NCBI GenBank assembly: GCA_003019595.1
Contig: NEXD01000007.1
Location: 1 to 42,174 of the forward strand
Source of the DNA: Candidatus Marsarchaeota G1 archaeon BE_D
GTDB lineage: Archaea > Thermoproteota > Thermoprotei_A > Marsarchaeales > Marsarchaeaceae
Length of the DNA stretch: 42,174 nucleotides
Direction: 5' to 3'
Shown one piece after another: positions 1 to 7,874 of the stretch; position 1 is the stretch's first letter, and every line of letters begins with the position of its first letter. Position numbers and translations under genes: made by a program. The notes beneath the pieces were generated by a model, which did no database searches, was not told the DNA's origin, and saw nothing but the letters and a program-made list of their open reading frames with translations.

Positions 1-2
1 AA

Positions 3-44
3 TGGAAAGAAACTGAAAGAATTAAGAGAGGAGGAAACGAATGA
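3..44 (+). CDS. C-terminal end of an upstream gene, probably the ABC transporter ATPase (partial)
   Basis: Thirteen codons ending in TGA at 42-44 are open from the window edge and end in WKETERIKRGGNE. The stop overlaps the ATG at 41 in an ATGA arrangement, with a GAGGAGG ribosome-binding sequence just before it. This is the usual coupling between an ABC ATPase and its permease, so the fragment is inferred to be the ATPase C-terminus. Too little is present to identify the protein from its own residues. Confidence 0.4.
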   Translation, partial: WKETERIKRGGNE

Positions 45-834
45 GCGCTTCGATAGTCAACAGATATCGCTATCCTTTTCTTTTTTAACAATAATAGTTT
101 TTGTAGCGGTTTGGTGGGTAGTCGCAAAAATTGTTAACGATCCTTATGCGCTTGCAGGACCGGTTTCCACAGCTAAAGCGTACTACCAGCTTTTCGCACA
201 ATCTTCACTGAGAAATCTTTTTATCACGAGTATTGAATCAACGTTGCTTTCGATCTTTTTGGGTTTTGTACTGGCCGTTGCTATAGGAATACCTGTTGGC
301 ATCTTTATGGGAAGATATTTAGTGGTCGAATATCTCGTCGATCCTTGGATCAACATTTGGTATTCCATACCAGCGATCGCATTCGTCCCACTTGTAATGA
401 ACTGGGCGGGTCTTACAAGCATAAGCGCTCTTATCGTGTCCTTCTTGATTGCTGTGTTTTCGATAATAATCAACGTGTACACTGGTGTAAAGAATGTTAG
501 CGCATCACTTGTAGAACCAGCTATTGCTTTTGGAATTTCAAAAAGAGCGCTTTACACCAAAGTTATACTGCCTGCGTCAACTCCAAATATTATGGTTGGT
601 CTTCGTTTAGGCATTACAAGAGCAATAGAAGGTGTAATAGTTGCCGAAATGGTTTTCTCAGTCGTAGGACTGGGTGGAATGATATTCGACACAGCTGACA
701 AACTTGAAATGAGTCTGACTATTGCGCTTGTGATTGTTATATCGTTGATTAGCATCGCACTCAATTACTTAATGAAGTATCTTGACCACAAAGTGGTATT
801 TTGGAAAGAATCGTCAGCGCTAAAAAGAGAATAA
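41..834 (+). CDS. ABC transporter permease, NitT/TauT (SsuC/TauC) type, with a one-base frameshift near the N-terminus
   Basis: Membrane permease of an importer for nitrate, sulfonate, taurine or a similar small anion. The EAA loop that contacts the ATPase is visible as EPAIAFGISKRALYTKVILP, and there are about six hydrophobic helices. The best start is the ATG at 41, which follows GAGGAGG and overlaps the TGA of the preceding gene. That frame reads MSASIVNRYRYPFLF and hits TAA at 86. The rest lies in the next frame from about 85 (LTIIVFVAVWWVV), so one extra T in the T6 run at 81-86 would give an uninterrupted protein of 264 residues, normal for the family. The downstream frame is also open to the window edge, and a TTG at 244 could start a shorter product that lacks the first helix. 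Whether the shift is real, a sequencing error or corrected by slippage cannot be told from the sequence. No solute-binding protein is visible nearby. Confidence 0.75.
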
Positions 835-933
835 ACGCACGACTTGCTCTAAAAACATAAAGCTCACCTTTAAAGGACTATTGTTTAGTGACGATTGGTG
901 AGTGCTTTTGATCTACTAAATAAAAACAAAATA

Positions 934-951
934 AGCGTATGCGCATACGCT
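934..951. repeat. 18-bp perfect palindrome
   Basis: AGCGTATGCGCATACGCT is self-complementary over all 18 bases with no loop. It lies about 100 bp after the ABC permease and 400 bp before the rhodanese gene. A dyad operator for a dimeric regulator is the simplest reading, but the cognate protein is unknown. Confidence 0.55.
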
Positions 952-1062
952 CAACACTTTAAATTTACGAAACAACTTAAAAGAGGCGGACAAAGTATGG
1001 TCAGCACAATTGACTTTTGATACTGAAAAATGAGCGGTATAAAAAGTTTAAACAAATCGTAT

Positions 1063-1074
1063 TAAGGCGCCTTA
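1063..1074. repeat. 12-bp perfect palindrome
   Basis: TAAGGCGCCTTA is self-complementary over 12 bases and lies in the same gene-free interval as the 18-bp palindrome. Short palindromes of this length can occur by chance, so a regulatory role is only a possibility. Confidence 0.3.
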
Positions 1075-1348
1075 GACTGCTTCTTTAAGAGGGTGTTTTA
1101 TAACTTTGGTTTTAGAGGGTTTAACGCAAATGAAATACCAAATGTAGCTAACAAGAATTTGGGTAGTTTCAAAAAAAGTTTTAATCTGCAAAACCTTTGA
1201 AATCAACAAGATAGAATTTTTAAAGCGTATGGCGAGTTACCTTTGACGCTACATTTTCCAAAAAATCGAGGGTAAATAGAAAGCTATAAAATGTAAAAAA
1301 TGTAACACAACGTAAACCATATTTTTGGTCTTGTTCTATAATTACACT

Positions 1349-1729
1349 ATGTCAACATTTGAAGAAGTAGATCCGAATTTTGTAAGACAAAAGTTGAACG
1401 ATCCTGAATTTCAGATTGTTGATGTAAGAACTCCCTTAGAGTATCAGCGTTACCATATTCCTGGGTCGATTCTTATTCCTCTTCAATACATCTTTGATCT
1501 TGTAGATCTACTGGATAACGGAAAAAAGATCATCTTTGTTTGTGAGCATGGGAATAGAAGTGCGGTTGCGTGTTTACAGCTTTCTCATCTTTTTAAAGCC
1601 GCGTATAACATGAGTGGGGGAATGCAAGCGTGGCTCAAAAGAGGTTATGAGGTTGAGCAGGGTTTTGATGAAAAAGCGTATCTTTGGATAAAACACTTAG
1701 AAAAAAGAGGTTACGTCACAGGAAGCTAA
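1349..1729 (+). CDS. Rhodanese-like sulfurtransferase domain protein
   Basis: Single-domain rhodanese of 126 residues, probably cytoplasmic, which would move sulfane sulfur between thiols. The active-site loop FVCEHGNRSA has the Cys and the downstream Arg-Ser typical of active rhodaneses. The N-terminal DVRTPLEYQRYHIPGS matches the conserved rhodanese start, and GGMQAWLKRGYEVE matches the conserved C-terminal turn. The ATG at 1349 was chosen over an in-frame TTG at 1325 because the alignable domain begins soon after it and CTATAAT lies just upstream. The acceptor is unknown. It is followed after 38 bp by an SRPBCC-like gene on the same strand, so the two may be cotranscribed. Confidence 0.85.
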   Translation: MSTFEEVDPNFVRQKLNDPEFQIVDVRTPLEYQRYHIPGSILIPLQYIFDLVDLLDNGKKIIFVCEHGNRSAVACLQLSHLFKAAYNMSGGMQAWLKRGYEVEQGFDEKAYLWIKHLEKRGYVTGS

Positions 1730-1767
1730 AATTTTTGATAAGTAGCATTCATAAAAAGGTTTGACTT

Positions 1768-2238
1768 TTGACACACGAGGTTAAGCGTTTGCTACCCTAC
1801 CAAACCTTGGTGTTACAATTTGAGTTTCCGTTTGACTGCGACAAAGTGTTTGAGTGGTGGACTGAGCTTGAACCCAAGGGTTATGTTGGTTTGACGCTCA
1901 AAAAAATCGAAGTGATAGAGAAAACAGAAAATTCCGCTCGTGTGCTCACACGCTGGAGCTATCTTGGCTTTCATTTTTCTTTAGAAGAAAAACTGGAAAT
2001 ACTTTCAAAAAGAAAGTGGGTTTGGTATTCGCATTTTCTTGGAATACCAGCAAAAGAGAGCTTTAGCTTGATCGAGCGCAAAAACGGGTGTACGCTTGTG
2101 ATAAACTCTGTGATGACGCCTCAGGGATTTTTCAAAAAACTTTTGTTTCTGCTGATCGGTTGGTACTGGCGAAGAGTGGACGTAATCGAATGGAATTCCG
2201 CAGCAAGAGCGTGTTTGTACGAGTTATCACAACGCTAA
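1768..2238 (+). CDS. SRPBCC (START-like) superfamily protein
   Basis: Protein of 156 residues from a TTG start. The alternation of strands and aromatic residues, with FEFPFDCDKVFEWWTELEP at the N-terminus and a hydrophobic C-terminal helix, resembles polyketide-cyclase/START-like proteins that bind a hydrophobic ligand in a helix-grip pocket. The ligand cannot be predicted. The gene follows the rhodanese on the same strand and converges with the small gene at 2235-2555, overlapping it by 4 bp at the stops. Family placement rests on overall pattern, not on a diagnostic motif. Confidence 0.6.
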   Translation: MTHEVKRLLPYQTLVLQFEFPFDCDKVFEWWTELEPKGYVGLTLKKIEVIEKTENSARVLTRWSYLGFHFSLEEKLEILSKRKWVWYSHFLGIPAKESFSLIERKNGCTLVINSVMTPQGFFKKLLFLLIGWYWRRVDVIEWNSAARACLYELSQR

Positions 2239-2555
2239 AAAAAGCGCAGGTTTGTAAGGGACAAAGCGCTACTCAAATTGTACAGCGTTTGTGAGGCGAT
2301 GCGACCTATCGTGAAATCCGAGTGTGAAAGGTTGATCGCAAGAATGGAAACCCCAAGCACCGTCGTGAAAGGCTCTGGTGCCGCAATCAGAGCCAACGCA
2401 AAAGCGTGAATGTAAGGACTTTTTGGTAGCACGTGAAAGCTTTTAATACGCCTTAGTGTTCTTTGTGTAGCCACCAACGCCTCTTGAAACTTAAAAAGCG
2501 TTTGCGCAAAATCTATCAACGAATCGCGTAGCTCTTTGTAATCTTTTACTGGCAT
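2235..2555 (-). CDS. Hypothetical protein, 106 residues
   Basis: Not recognised. The N-terminal half is helical and charged (KDYKELRDSLIDFAQTLFKF), followed by a hydrophobic stretch around residues 49-80 that may be membrane-associated or buried. It starts with ATG, converges with the SRPBCC-like gene, and lies 41 bp after cobB on the same strand, so it may be the last gene of the regulator-cobB unit. Its reality rests on its length and the tight packing. Confidence 0.5.
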   Translation of the reverse strand: MPVKDYKELRDSLIDFAQTLFKFQEALVATQRTLRRIKSFHVLPKSPYIHAFALALIAAPEPFTTVLGVSILAINLSHSDFTIGRIASQTLYNLSSALSLTNLRFF

Positions 2556-2596
2556 ATCACCATATTTCTTAAAGGCGTATAAGCACTTTCCCGAAA

Positions 2597-3964
2597 TTAA
2601 TCTCTTTTGTGCGATGCGTTCTTTAAGAGCCTTTGAGCAAAGCTTAGGTTTCCTCTAAAGTGTAAGTGTGTGTAAGACGCAAGCGTGTTGTGCACAAGGT
2701 AGCCTTCCATAGAATCCTTGATTCCTCTTCCTTTACGCACTTTATAGCAGAAGCGCGCATCTTCGTCTATATCGGCAACTTTAGAGTAGTGAAATTCGTG
2801 ACCCTTTAATATCTCACCTTTGGCGCTCAGCGCGCTTTGCGTCACGCCTTCTAGCTCGGTGTAACCGAGTGTGAGCTCTTTGGTGAGTCTTGTGTCAAGC
2901 TCAAGCGCGCCGACCATATAGTGCACTCGTCCTTCGGTCGATGAAGTCGTTCGCCCGAGATACATCAGTCCGCCACACTCTGCGTAAACCAAACCGCCTT
3001 GCTCGATGAACTTGAGAATTGCGTTTCGCATACTCACGTTTTCTTCTAGTTTTTGCGCGTTTATCTCGGGATATCCTCCTCCTATTAGTAACGCATCCAC
3101 CTCTGGTAAAGCGCTATCGTTACAGGGACTAAAAAACAAGAGCTTTGCACCAAGCGCTCGCAAAATATCAAAATTGTCTTCGTAGTAAAAGAAAAAAGAT
3201 TCGTCCATCGCAATCCCGATTTTCACTTCTTTGCCATTCTGCAAGCTTTTTTGTTCTTGAATCTCTAAAGGAGGTGCGTCTTTTGCAATAGCCAAAACCC
3301 TTTCAATCTCCACATTTTTTTCAACGCTTTGTTGAATCGCTTTAAGCTTGTTATCCATAGAGCTGTCAGCCGCAAAAAGTCCTAAGTGGCGCGAGGGTAA
3401 GCTAATTTGTTCGTTGTTGGGCAACCACCCTAAAACTGGCACTTTCGTTTCGTGCTCTATCGCGTCTTTGCAGAGTTGAGCGTGTTTTTGGGAGCCCACC
3501 CTGTTTAGTATTACACCCGAAATCCGTAACCCCTTGCTCATGTGAACACATCCTGCGACAAGCGCCGCCGCGCTTCTTCCGAGCGCGTACACGTCGAGCA
3601 CGAGCAAAACAGGCGTGTTAAGAAGCCTTGCGATCTCTGCGCTACTTTGTTCGTCAGATTTGGCGCTTGAGCCGTCGAACAAACCCATCACTCCTTCGAT
3701 CACGGCGATGTCCGCGTCTTTTGTCGAGTGCGCAAACGTTTCAAGCACACCCTGTTCGCCCATTAGCCAAGTGTCCAAGTTTCTCGACGCTCTTTGTGTG
3801 ACAAGTGAGTGGTAAGTAGGATCAAGGAAGTCTGGTCCTACCTTAAAACCTTGAACTCTTAATCCTTTTTTTCTAAAACACGCCATAAGCCCTGTTGCAA
3901 CGGTGGTTTTTCCAACGTCGCTCGCAACGCCCGCCACTAAAATCCTTGGTTTCTCAAGTTTCAT
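2597..3964 (-). CDS. cobB: Cobyrinate a,c-diamide synthase
   Basis: Glutamine-dependent amidase that makes cobyrinic acid a,c-diamide in cobalamin synthesis (CobB/CbiA family). The N-terminal dethiobiotin-synthetase-like ATPase domain has a P-loop at AGVASDVGKTT and EGVMGLFDG. The C-terminal class I glutaminase domain has the nucleophile Cys in YAECGGLMYLG and the catalytic His near GHEFHYSK. The 455-residue length is normal. It begins 9 bp after an ArsR-like regulator on the same strand, so the two probably form an operon. No other cobalamin genes are in the window, but the B12-dependent methylmalonyl-CoA mutase operon lies 3 kb away, a functional link that is inferred. Confidence 0.93.
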   Translation of the reverse strand: MKLEKPRILVAGVASDVGKTTVATGLMACFRKKGLRVQGFKVGPDFLDPTYHSLVTQRASRNLDTWLMGEQGVLETFAHSTKDADIAVIEGVMGLFDGSSAKSDEQSSAEIARLLNTPVLLVLDVYALGRSAAALVAGCVHMSKGLRISGVILNRVGSQKHAQLCKDAIEHETKVPVLGWLPNNEQISLPSRHLGLFAADSSMDNKLKAIQQSVEKNVEIERVLAIAKDAPPLEIQEQKSLQNGKEVKIGIAMDESFFFYYEDNFDILRALGAKLLFFSPCNDSALPEVDALLIGGGYPEINAQKLEENVSMRNAILKFIEQGGLVYAECGGLMYLGRTTSSTEGRVHYMVGALELDTRLTKELTLGYTELEGVTQSALSAKGEILKGHEFHYSKVADIDEDARFCYKVRKGRGIKDSMEGYLVHNTLASYTHLHFRGNLSFAQRLLKNASHKRD

Positions 3965-3973
3965 TCCGTTCGC

Positions 3974-4651
3974 CTAGTCAAAATCCAAGCCAAACATCTC
4001 GCTCAAACGTCTCATCATTCTCTCTGCCCTTTCCTTGTGCTCCTGCACAATTTGCTCGAAGTAGTCCCTTAGCTCGTCTTCGTCCATCACGAGTGTTCTG
4101 TAAATCACCCTTCTTTCTTCTGGCTCAAGCGCTCCGTTTTTCAGCGCTTCTCTGCCAATTTCCAACGCTTTCAGTCGAAGCTCTCCAAGCTTTGCGTAAA
4201 TTCTTGCAACTTGCTCCATCTTTTGTTCGATTTCGTTCACGATCTGGCGCACGCTTTTCAGCCTCTGGGACGGAGAAAGCTCTGTCAGCTCATTTAATCT
4301 GTTACTCAATTCATCGAAATTTATCGTTATGCTACAAGTCGACTGAGAAAACTCTTTTTTTAATGCGCTCATCCTGTCTAGCAGATCGCGCGTTAGCTCT
4401 TCAAACAAGACGACCTGATCGGCGAGCTTGTAGTACTTTTTGGGAGGCGTTCCGCCTTCTTCCACGACGAAAGATGTTATGAACCCCTTGTTTTGAAGGT
4501 ATTCGAGGTGCTTGAGTATCGCTTGCTGGCTCACCTTTAATTCCCTGCTCAACTGGTTCAAATAAGCTGGTTCTTGCGCGAGTATTTCAAGAATTCTCCT
4601 TCTTGTCTCATTTCCGAGCACTTCGAAAAGGTCGTCGAGCAAGCCTGACAT
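3974..4651 (-). CDS. ArsR-like winged-helix transcriptional regulator
   Basis: Regulator of about 225 residues. The N-terminal winged helix reads FEVLGNETRRRILEILAQE followed by LSRELKVSQQAILKHLEYLQ, the archaeal ArsR pattern. The C-terminal two-thirds is charged and helical, probably a coiled coil for dimerisation, with no evident metal-binding Cys cluster. The ATG at 4651 was preferred to an in-frame TTG at 4663. A TATA-like AT stretch and a 13-nt inverted repeat lie directly upstream, so it may control itself and the downstream cobB. Effector unknown. Confidence 0.8.
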   Translation of the reverse strand: MSGLLDDLFEVLGNETRRRILEILAQEPAYLNQLSRELKVSQQAILKHLEYLQNKGFITSFVVEEGGTPPKKYYKLADQVVLFEELTRDLLDRMSALKKEFSQSTCSITINFDELSNRLNELTELSPSQRLKSVRQIVNEIEQKMEQVARIYAKLGELRLKALEIGREALKNGALEPEERRVIYRTLVMDEDELRDYFEQIVQEHKERAERMMRRLSEMFGLDFD

Positions 4652-4674
4652 TATCGTCACCAAATATAATTTAC

Positions 4675-4687
4675 TAACAATTTGTTA
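4675..4687. promoter_or_regulatory. Inverted repeat upstream of the ArsR-like regulator
   Basis: TAACAA-T-TTGTTA is a perfect 6+1+6 dyad 24 bp upstream of the regulator's ATG, next to ATATAATTT. Its place over the likely core promoter suggests an autoregulatory operator. The gene at 4771 lies on the other strand, so the site could also affect that promoter. Confidence 0.45.
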
Positions 4688-4770
4688 ATAAGTATTACCA
4701 AATGTGTTCGCAAATAAGTGGAATTTGAAAAAACTCTTAAAAATTTTAAGCTTTTTTAAGGTGACAAAAA

Positions 4771-5691
4771 TTGAAAGTGGCTATAGCCGGTTCAACCGGA
4801 TTTATCGGGCGAAACACGGTTGCGAAGTTCGCAAAAGAAGGTATTGAGGTGCACGCGCTTCTCAGAAACACAAGTGAGGTTGAACAAAAGAGAAAAGTGC
4901 TTGAAAACTTGGGCGCTAAACCCTTTATCGTGGACTATTTCACTCCTTCAAGTGTTGCGCACGCTTTGAGTGAAGTTGACGTTTTGCTACATGTAGCTGG
5001 CGCTAGCTCTCAAAGTGTGCACACGAACTTCGAGGAGTCGAATGTTTTACTCACAAAAAACGTTGTCACCGCTTGTCTTCTTGCTAACGTAAAGAAAATC
5101 GTTTATAACAGCGGACTTGGGGTGAATCAAGAAACCACGCAGTGTTACTTTATTTCAAAGTACAGGTGTGAAATTATCATCAAGCAATCTGGTTTGGAGT
5201 ACGTGATCTTCAGACCTTCTTACATAGTGGGTGTGGGAGACGAGTTTTCGGAATATCTATTGCAAAACATTTTGGGCGATAAGCCAATTCCGATTTTTGG
5301 CTCAGGAGAATACAGGATTCAACCGGTTTTCGTGGATGATGTCACAGAAATCTATTTAAGGTGTGTGAAAGGAGTAGCCGGTTGGAACAAAACTTTTGAC
5401 CTTGTTGGCGCAAAGATTGTGAGCTTCAAAGATTACATCACGCTTCTTGCAAGCGCTTTACATAAGAAACCCGTTTTCTCATATGTTTCTCTCGAAGAAG
5501 CGCTACGTGACGCGATGCGTCCTTCTAGTGAAAGAAAGACAAACCCGTATATGAGCGTGGACGAACTCGACGTGCTGATATCAGATTTTGTTTCTGACGC
5601 TACACCGCTTGAGCGCGCATTCGGATTAAAGCTCACGCCGCTTGAGGAAATAGTAAAAAGAATAGCCTATCACTTTTCCAAGCGTTCGTAA
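4771..5691 (+). CDS. NAD(P)-dependent epimerase/dehydratase (SDR superfamily)
   Basis: Protein of 306 residues from a TTG start. The Rossmann glycine motif is AGSTGFIG at residues 6-13 and the SDR Tyr-x-x-x-Lys is YFISK near residue 129. FRPSYIVGVGDEF and the HPVFVDD-like stretch QPVFVDDV match extended or atypical SDRs, including NDUFA9-like and complex-I-associated members. The substrate is not predictable. It is divergent from the ArsR-like gene and overlaps the CitE-like gene by 22 bp at the 3' ends (convergent). Confidence 0.8.
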   Translation: MKVAIAGSTGFIGRNTVAKFAKEGIEVHALLRNTSEVEQKRKVLENLGAKPFIVDYFTPSSVAHALSEVDVLLHVAGASSQSVHTNFEESNVLLTKNVVTACLLANVKKIVYNSGLGVNQETTQCYFISKYRCEIIIKQSGLEYVIFRPSYIVGVGDEFSEYLLQNILGDKPIPIFGSGEYRIQPVFVDDVTEIYLRCVKGVAGWNKTFDLVGAKIVSFKDYITLLASALHKKPVFSYVSLEEALRDAMRPSSERKTNPYMSVDELDVLISDFVSDATPLERAFGLKLTPLEEIVKRIAYHFSKRS

Positions 5692-6488
5692 GCATCTAGG
5701 ATTCGCCTTGCGATTCTGTAGTGCACCGCGTCCACAAGCTTGTCTTGCACTTTCAGCGCTCCCTTTCCTTTGCTTTCCGCTTCTTCATACGCTTGGATCA
5801 CGCTTTTCGCCCAGCTTACCTCTTCTTCTGTCGGTGAGAATATGCGGTTTGCATGTGGAATCTGCGTAGGGTGGATCACTTGCTTTCCTACGAACCCCAA
5901 CGCGCGCGCTTCTTGCGCCTGTCTTACGAATCCTTCTATATCAGAAAGATCAAAAAACACGTTGTCCACCGCGTCGACGCCATACGCGCTTGCGGTTATC
6001 ACGAGCGCGCTTTTGATGTACACATTGCTAGAGTACTGCGTGACGGAACCACCAACAAACAGGGCAAAATCCGCCGCACCATATCCGACTGCGACAACCC
6101 CCTCTGATCTAACCAGCTTTTCGAGCGAAAGAAGCCCACGAGGGGTTTCGATGAGGGGCATTAGACTCTTTTCGCATAGCTCGTTGACCCAGGTGACGCT
6201 CTCCTCGGCTTTTGGTATAACCACGCCATAAAGCGCGTCTAAGCTTGACACAAGCTCCAAGTCCTTTAAGAAGTGATTCGTGGTTGGCGGATTTGCCCTA
6301 ATCCAAATCGCTTTTTTGCCCCAGTCCAACTCGTGAAAAAGCGATTTTACCAAATCTCTCGCTTTTTGTTTCTCCGCTTGTGGCACTGCGTCTTCTAAAT
6401 CGAGAATGATTTCATCCGCATCTAGCGTTACGGATTTCCTGATTTTTTGTTCGTTGTTCGCGGGAACGTAGAGCTGGCTTCTTCTCAC
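5670..6488 (-). CDS. HpcH/HpaI-family CitE-like lyase (acyl-CoA lyase or thioesterase)
   Basis: Protein of 272 residues of the citrate-lyase beta-subunit type. Family signatures visible are RRSQLYVPANNEQKI, the metal-binding LDLEDAVP, PLIETPRGLLSL, and GKQVIHPTQI near the C-terminus. Known members cleave citryl-, malyl- or methylmalyl-CoA or hydrolyse malyl-CoA, and sequence reading alone does not choose between them. It is the last gene after mcmA, mcmB and meaB on the same strand, with a 3-bp gap to meaB. That placement suggests a C4/C5 acyl-CoA role joined to methylmalonyl-CoA metabolism, which is inferred. Confidence 0.85.
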   Translation of the reverse strand: MRRSQLYVPANNEQKIRKSVTLDADEIILDLEDAVPQAEKQKARDLVKSLFHELDWGKKAIWIRANPPTTNHFLKDLELVSSLDALYGVVIPKAEESVTWVNELCEKSLMPLIETPRGLLSLEKLVRSEGVVAVGYGAADFALFVGGSVTQYSSNVYIKSALVITASAYGVDAVDNVFFDLSDIEGFVRQAQEARALGFVGKQVIHPTQIPHANRIFSPTEEEVSWAKSVIQAYEEAESKGKGALKVQDKLVDAVHYRIARRILDAYERLEK

Positions 6489-6491
6489 CTG

Positions 6492-7448
6492 TCACACCTT
6501 AAGTAGCTTTGTAAACTCACCCAAAAGGGATTTCGCAACCTTGTAAGGATTGTGATTCACGCTTTGTTCGCTGAATCTGTTTTCTAGATAACGCTTTAAC
6601 TCGTGTTCGAGCCTTTCTTTGATTATTTCTTCCACTTCTTTTCTAAAACCCGCGTTTTCTCTTAGCGAAAGCTCGCCGCTTGAAACAAGGTGGTCATAGT
6701 GCTCTTCAAGAGCTCGTAAAAGCTCGTCAACACCTTGAGCGCTAACACCAACGGTCTTTATCACGCGTGGCTTCCACGCTCTTTCGGCATACCTAAGTTG
6801 GACCATGTTCTTAAGCTCGGCGTAAGACGCGTCAGAGCCCGCCAAATCAGATTTGTTTAGCACAAAAACGTCTCCGATTTCTGGGAATCCAGCTTCCATA
6901 AGCTGAAGGTCGTCGCCTAAGCCTGGCATCGTTACAACAACGCTTGTGTGCACGTAAAGCGCCACGTCCACTTCATTCTGACCAGTGCCTGTGGTCTCCA
7001 CGATTATCACGTCTTTCCCGAAAGCTCTGAGTATCTTTATCGCGTCTCTTGCTCCCCTTGAAAGCCCACCGAGCTCGCCCGCAGTTCCAAAGCTTCTTAT
7101 AAAAACCTGTGGGTCTACCGAAAGCCTGTTCATCCTTGATCTGTCTCCAAGAACTGCGCCGCCTGAAAACACGCTTGACGGGTCTATCGCGATAACCCCG
7201 ACGCTTTTTCCCTTCTCACGAAATTTGAGCACGAGTTTGTCGATCAGCGTGCTTTTTCCAACACCTGGCGCCCCCGTGACTCCTATAACGTGTGCGCGCC
7301 TGTGTGTTTGTTCACCAAGCGCATCAAGAAGCCTTTCTGAAAAATCAGCGCTCCTTTCGGCTAGCGTTATTATTCGCGCAAGCGCCCTTGTGTCACGCGT
7401 CTTAAAGCGCTCAAGAAGCGTGCTCAGCTCGTCGCTCAACTCTTCCAC
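6492..7448 (-). CDS. meaB: Methylmalonyl-CoA mutase-associated GTPase MeaB
   Basis: G3E-family GTPase of 318 residues (MeaB/ArgK) that gates cofactor loading and protects methylmalonyl-CoA mutase. The P-loop is [13 protein letters not shown], followed by [18 protein letters not shown], the switch region [14 protein letters not shown] and the base-recognition NKSD. The length is normal. The GTG start at 7448 lies inside the end of the B12-binding subunit gene (13-bp overlap), so translation is probably coupled. This supports the assignment of the upstream mutase genes. Confidence 0.93.
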   Translation of the reverse strand: MEELSDELSTLLERFKTRDTRALARIITLAERSADFSERLLDALGEQTHRRAHVIGVTGAPGVGKSTLIDKLVLKFREKGKSVGVIAIDPSSVFSGGAVLGDRSRMNRLSVDPQVFIRSFGTAGELGGLSRGARDAIKILRAFGKDVIIVETTGTGQNEVDVALYVHTSVVVTMPGLGDDLQLMEAGFPEIGDVFVLNKSDLAGSDASYAELKNMVQLRYAERAWKPRVIKTVGVSAQGVDELLRALEEHYDHLVSSGELSLRENAGFRKEVEEIIKERLEHELKRYLENRFSEQSVNHNPYKVAKSLLGEFTKLLKV

Positions 7449-7861
7449 CTTGCGCTTGCGGCCGCTTCTATCACAGAAACTAGCTGTTTGAGCGGTGTTC
7501 CTGGTCCCATTACTTCAAAAACGCCCAGCCTTTTTAGCTCTTTTGCGTCATCATCAGGGATTATTCCTCCCACTACAACTGGTATGTCCGAAGCTCCAAG
7601 CTTTTTTAGGTGTTCAAGAACGTCGGGCACAAGAGTCATGTGCGCACCAGAAAGAATGCTGATCGCAACGACGTCCGCGTCTTCTTGAAGCGCGGCGTAG
7701 GCCACCTGCTCTGGGGTTTGCCTTAAGCCCGTGTAGATCACTTCCATCCCGGCGTCGCTCAACGCTCTTGCGATCACTTTGACTCCTCTATCATGTCCGT
7801 CCAATCCCACTTTGGCGAGCAAAACGCGTATCTTTTTTTGCTGTGTTTTCAGCGTGGCCAA
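7436..7861 (-). CDS. mcmB: Methylmalonyl-CoA mutase, small B12-binding subunit
   Basis: Cobalamin-binding subunit of 141 residues. The B12 signature DxHxxG is present as [11 protein letters not shown] near residue 20, followed by SILSGAH and the GGIIP loop. In archaea the mutase is split, and this is the C-terminal domain of the bacterial single-chain enzyme. The TTG start lies 13 bp after the stop of the large-subunit gene. Together they would interconvert succinyl-CoA and methylmalonyl-CoA. Confidence 0.93.
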   Translation of the reverse strand: MATLKTQQKKIRVLLAKVGLDGHDRGVKVIARALSDAGMEVIYTGLRQTPEQVAYAALQEDADVVAISILSGAHMTLVPDVLEHLKKLGASDIPVVVGGIIPDDDAKELKRLGVFEVMGPGTPLKQLVSVIEAAASARWKS

Positions 7862-7874
7862 AGCGGGTCACGTT

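Larger units (their letters stand above)
835..1348. other. Long non-coding interval with two perfect palindromes
   Basis: No convincing reading frame was found on either strand in about 510 bp. The DNA is AT-rich and holds two perfect palindromes (listed separately) and several TATA-like stretches, including TATAAAAAG near 1038 and CTATAAAATG near 1282. The rhodanese gene starts at its end. Confidence 0.5.

Noticed and set aside
244-834. Permease beginning at TTG 244
   Set aside because: It would lack the first helix and has no ribosome-binding sequence. The ATG at 41 with SD and ATGA overlap is the better ancestral start.
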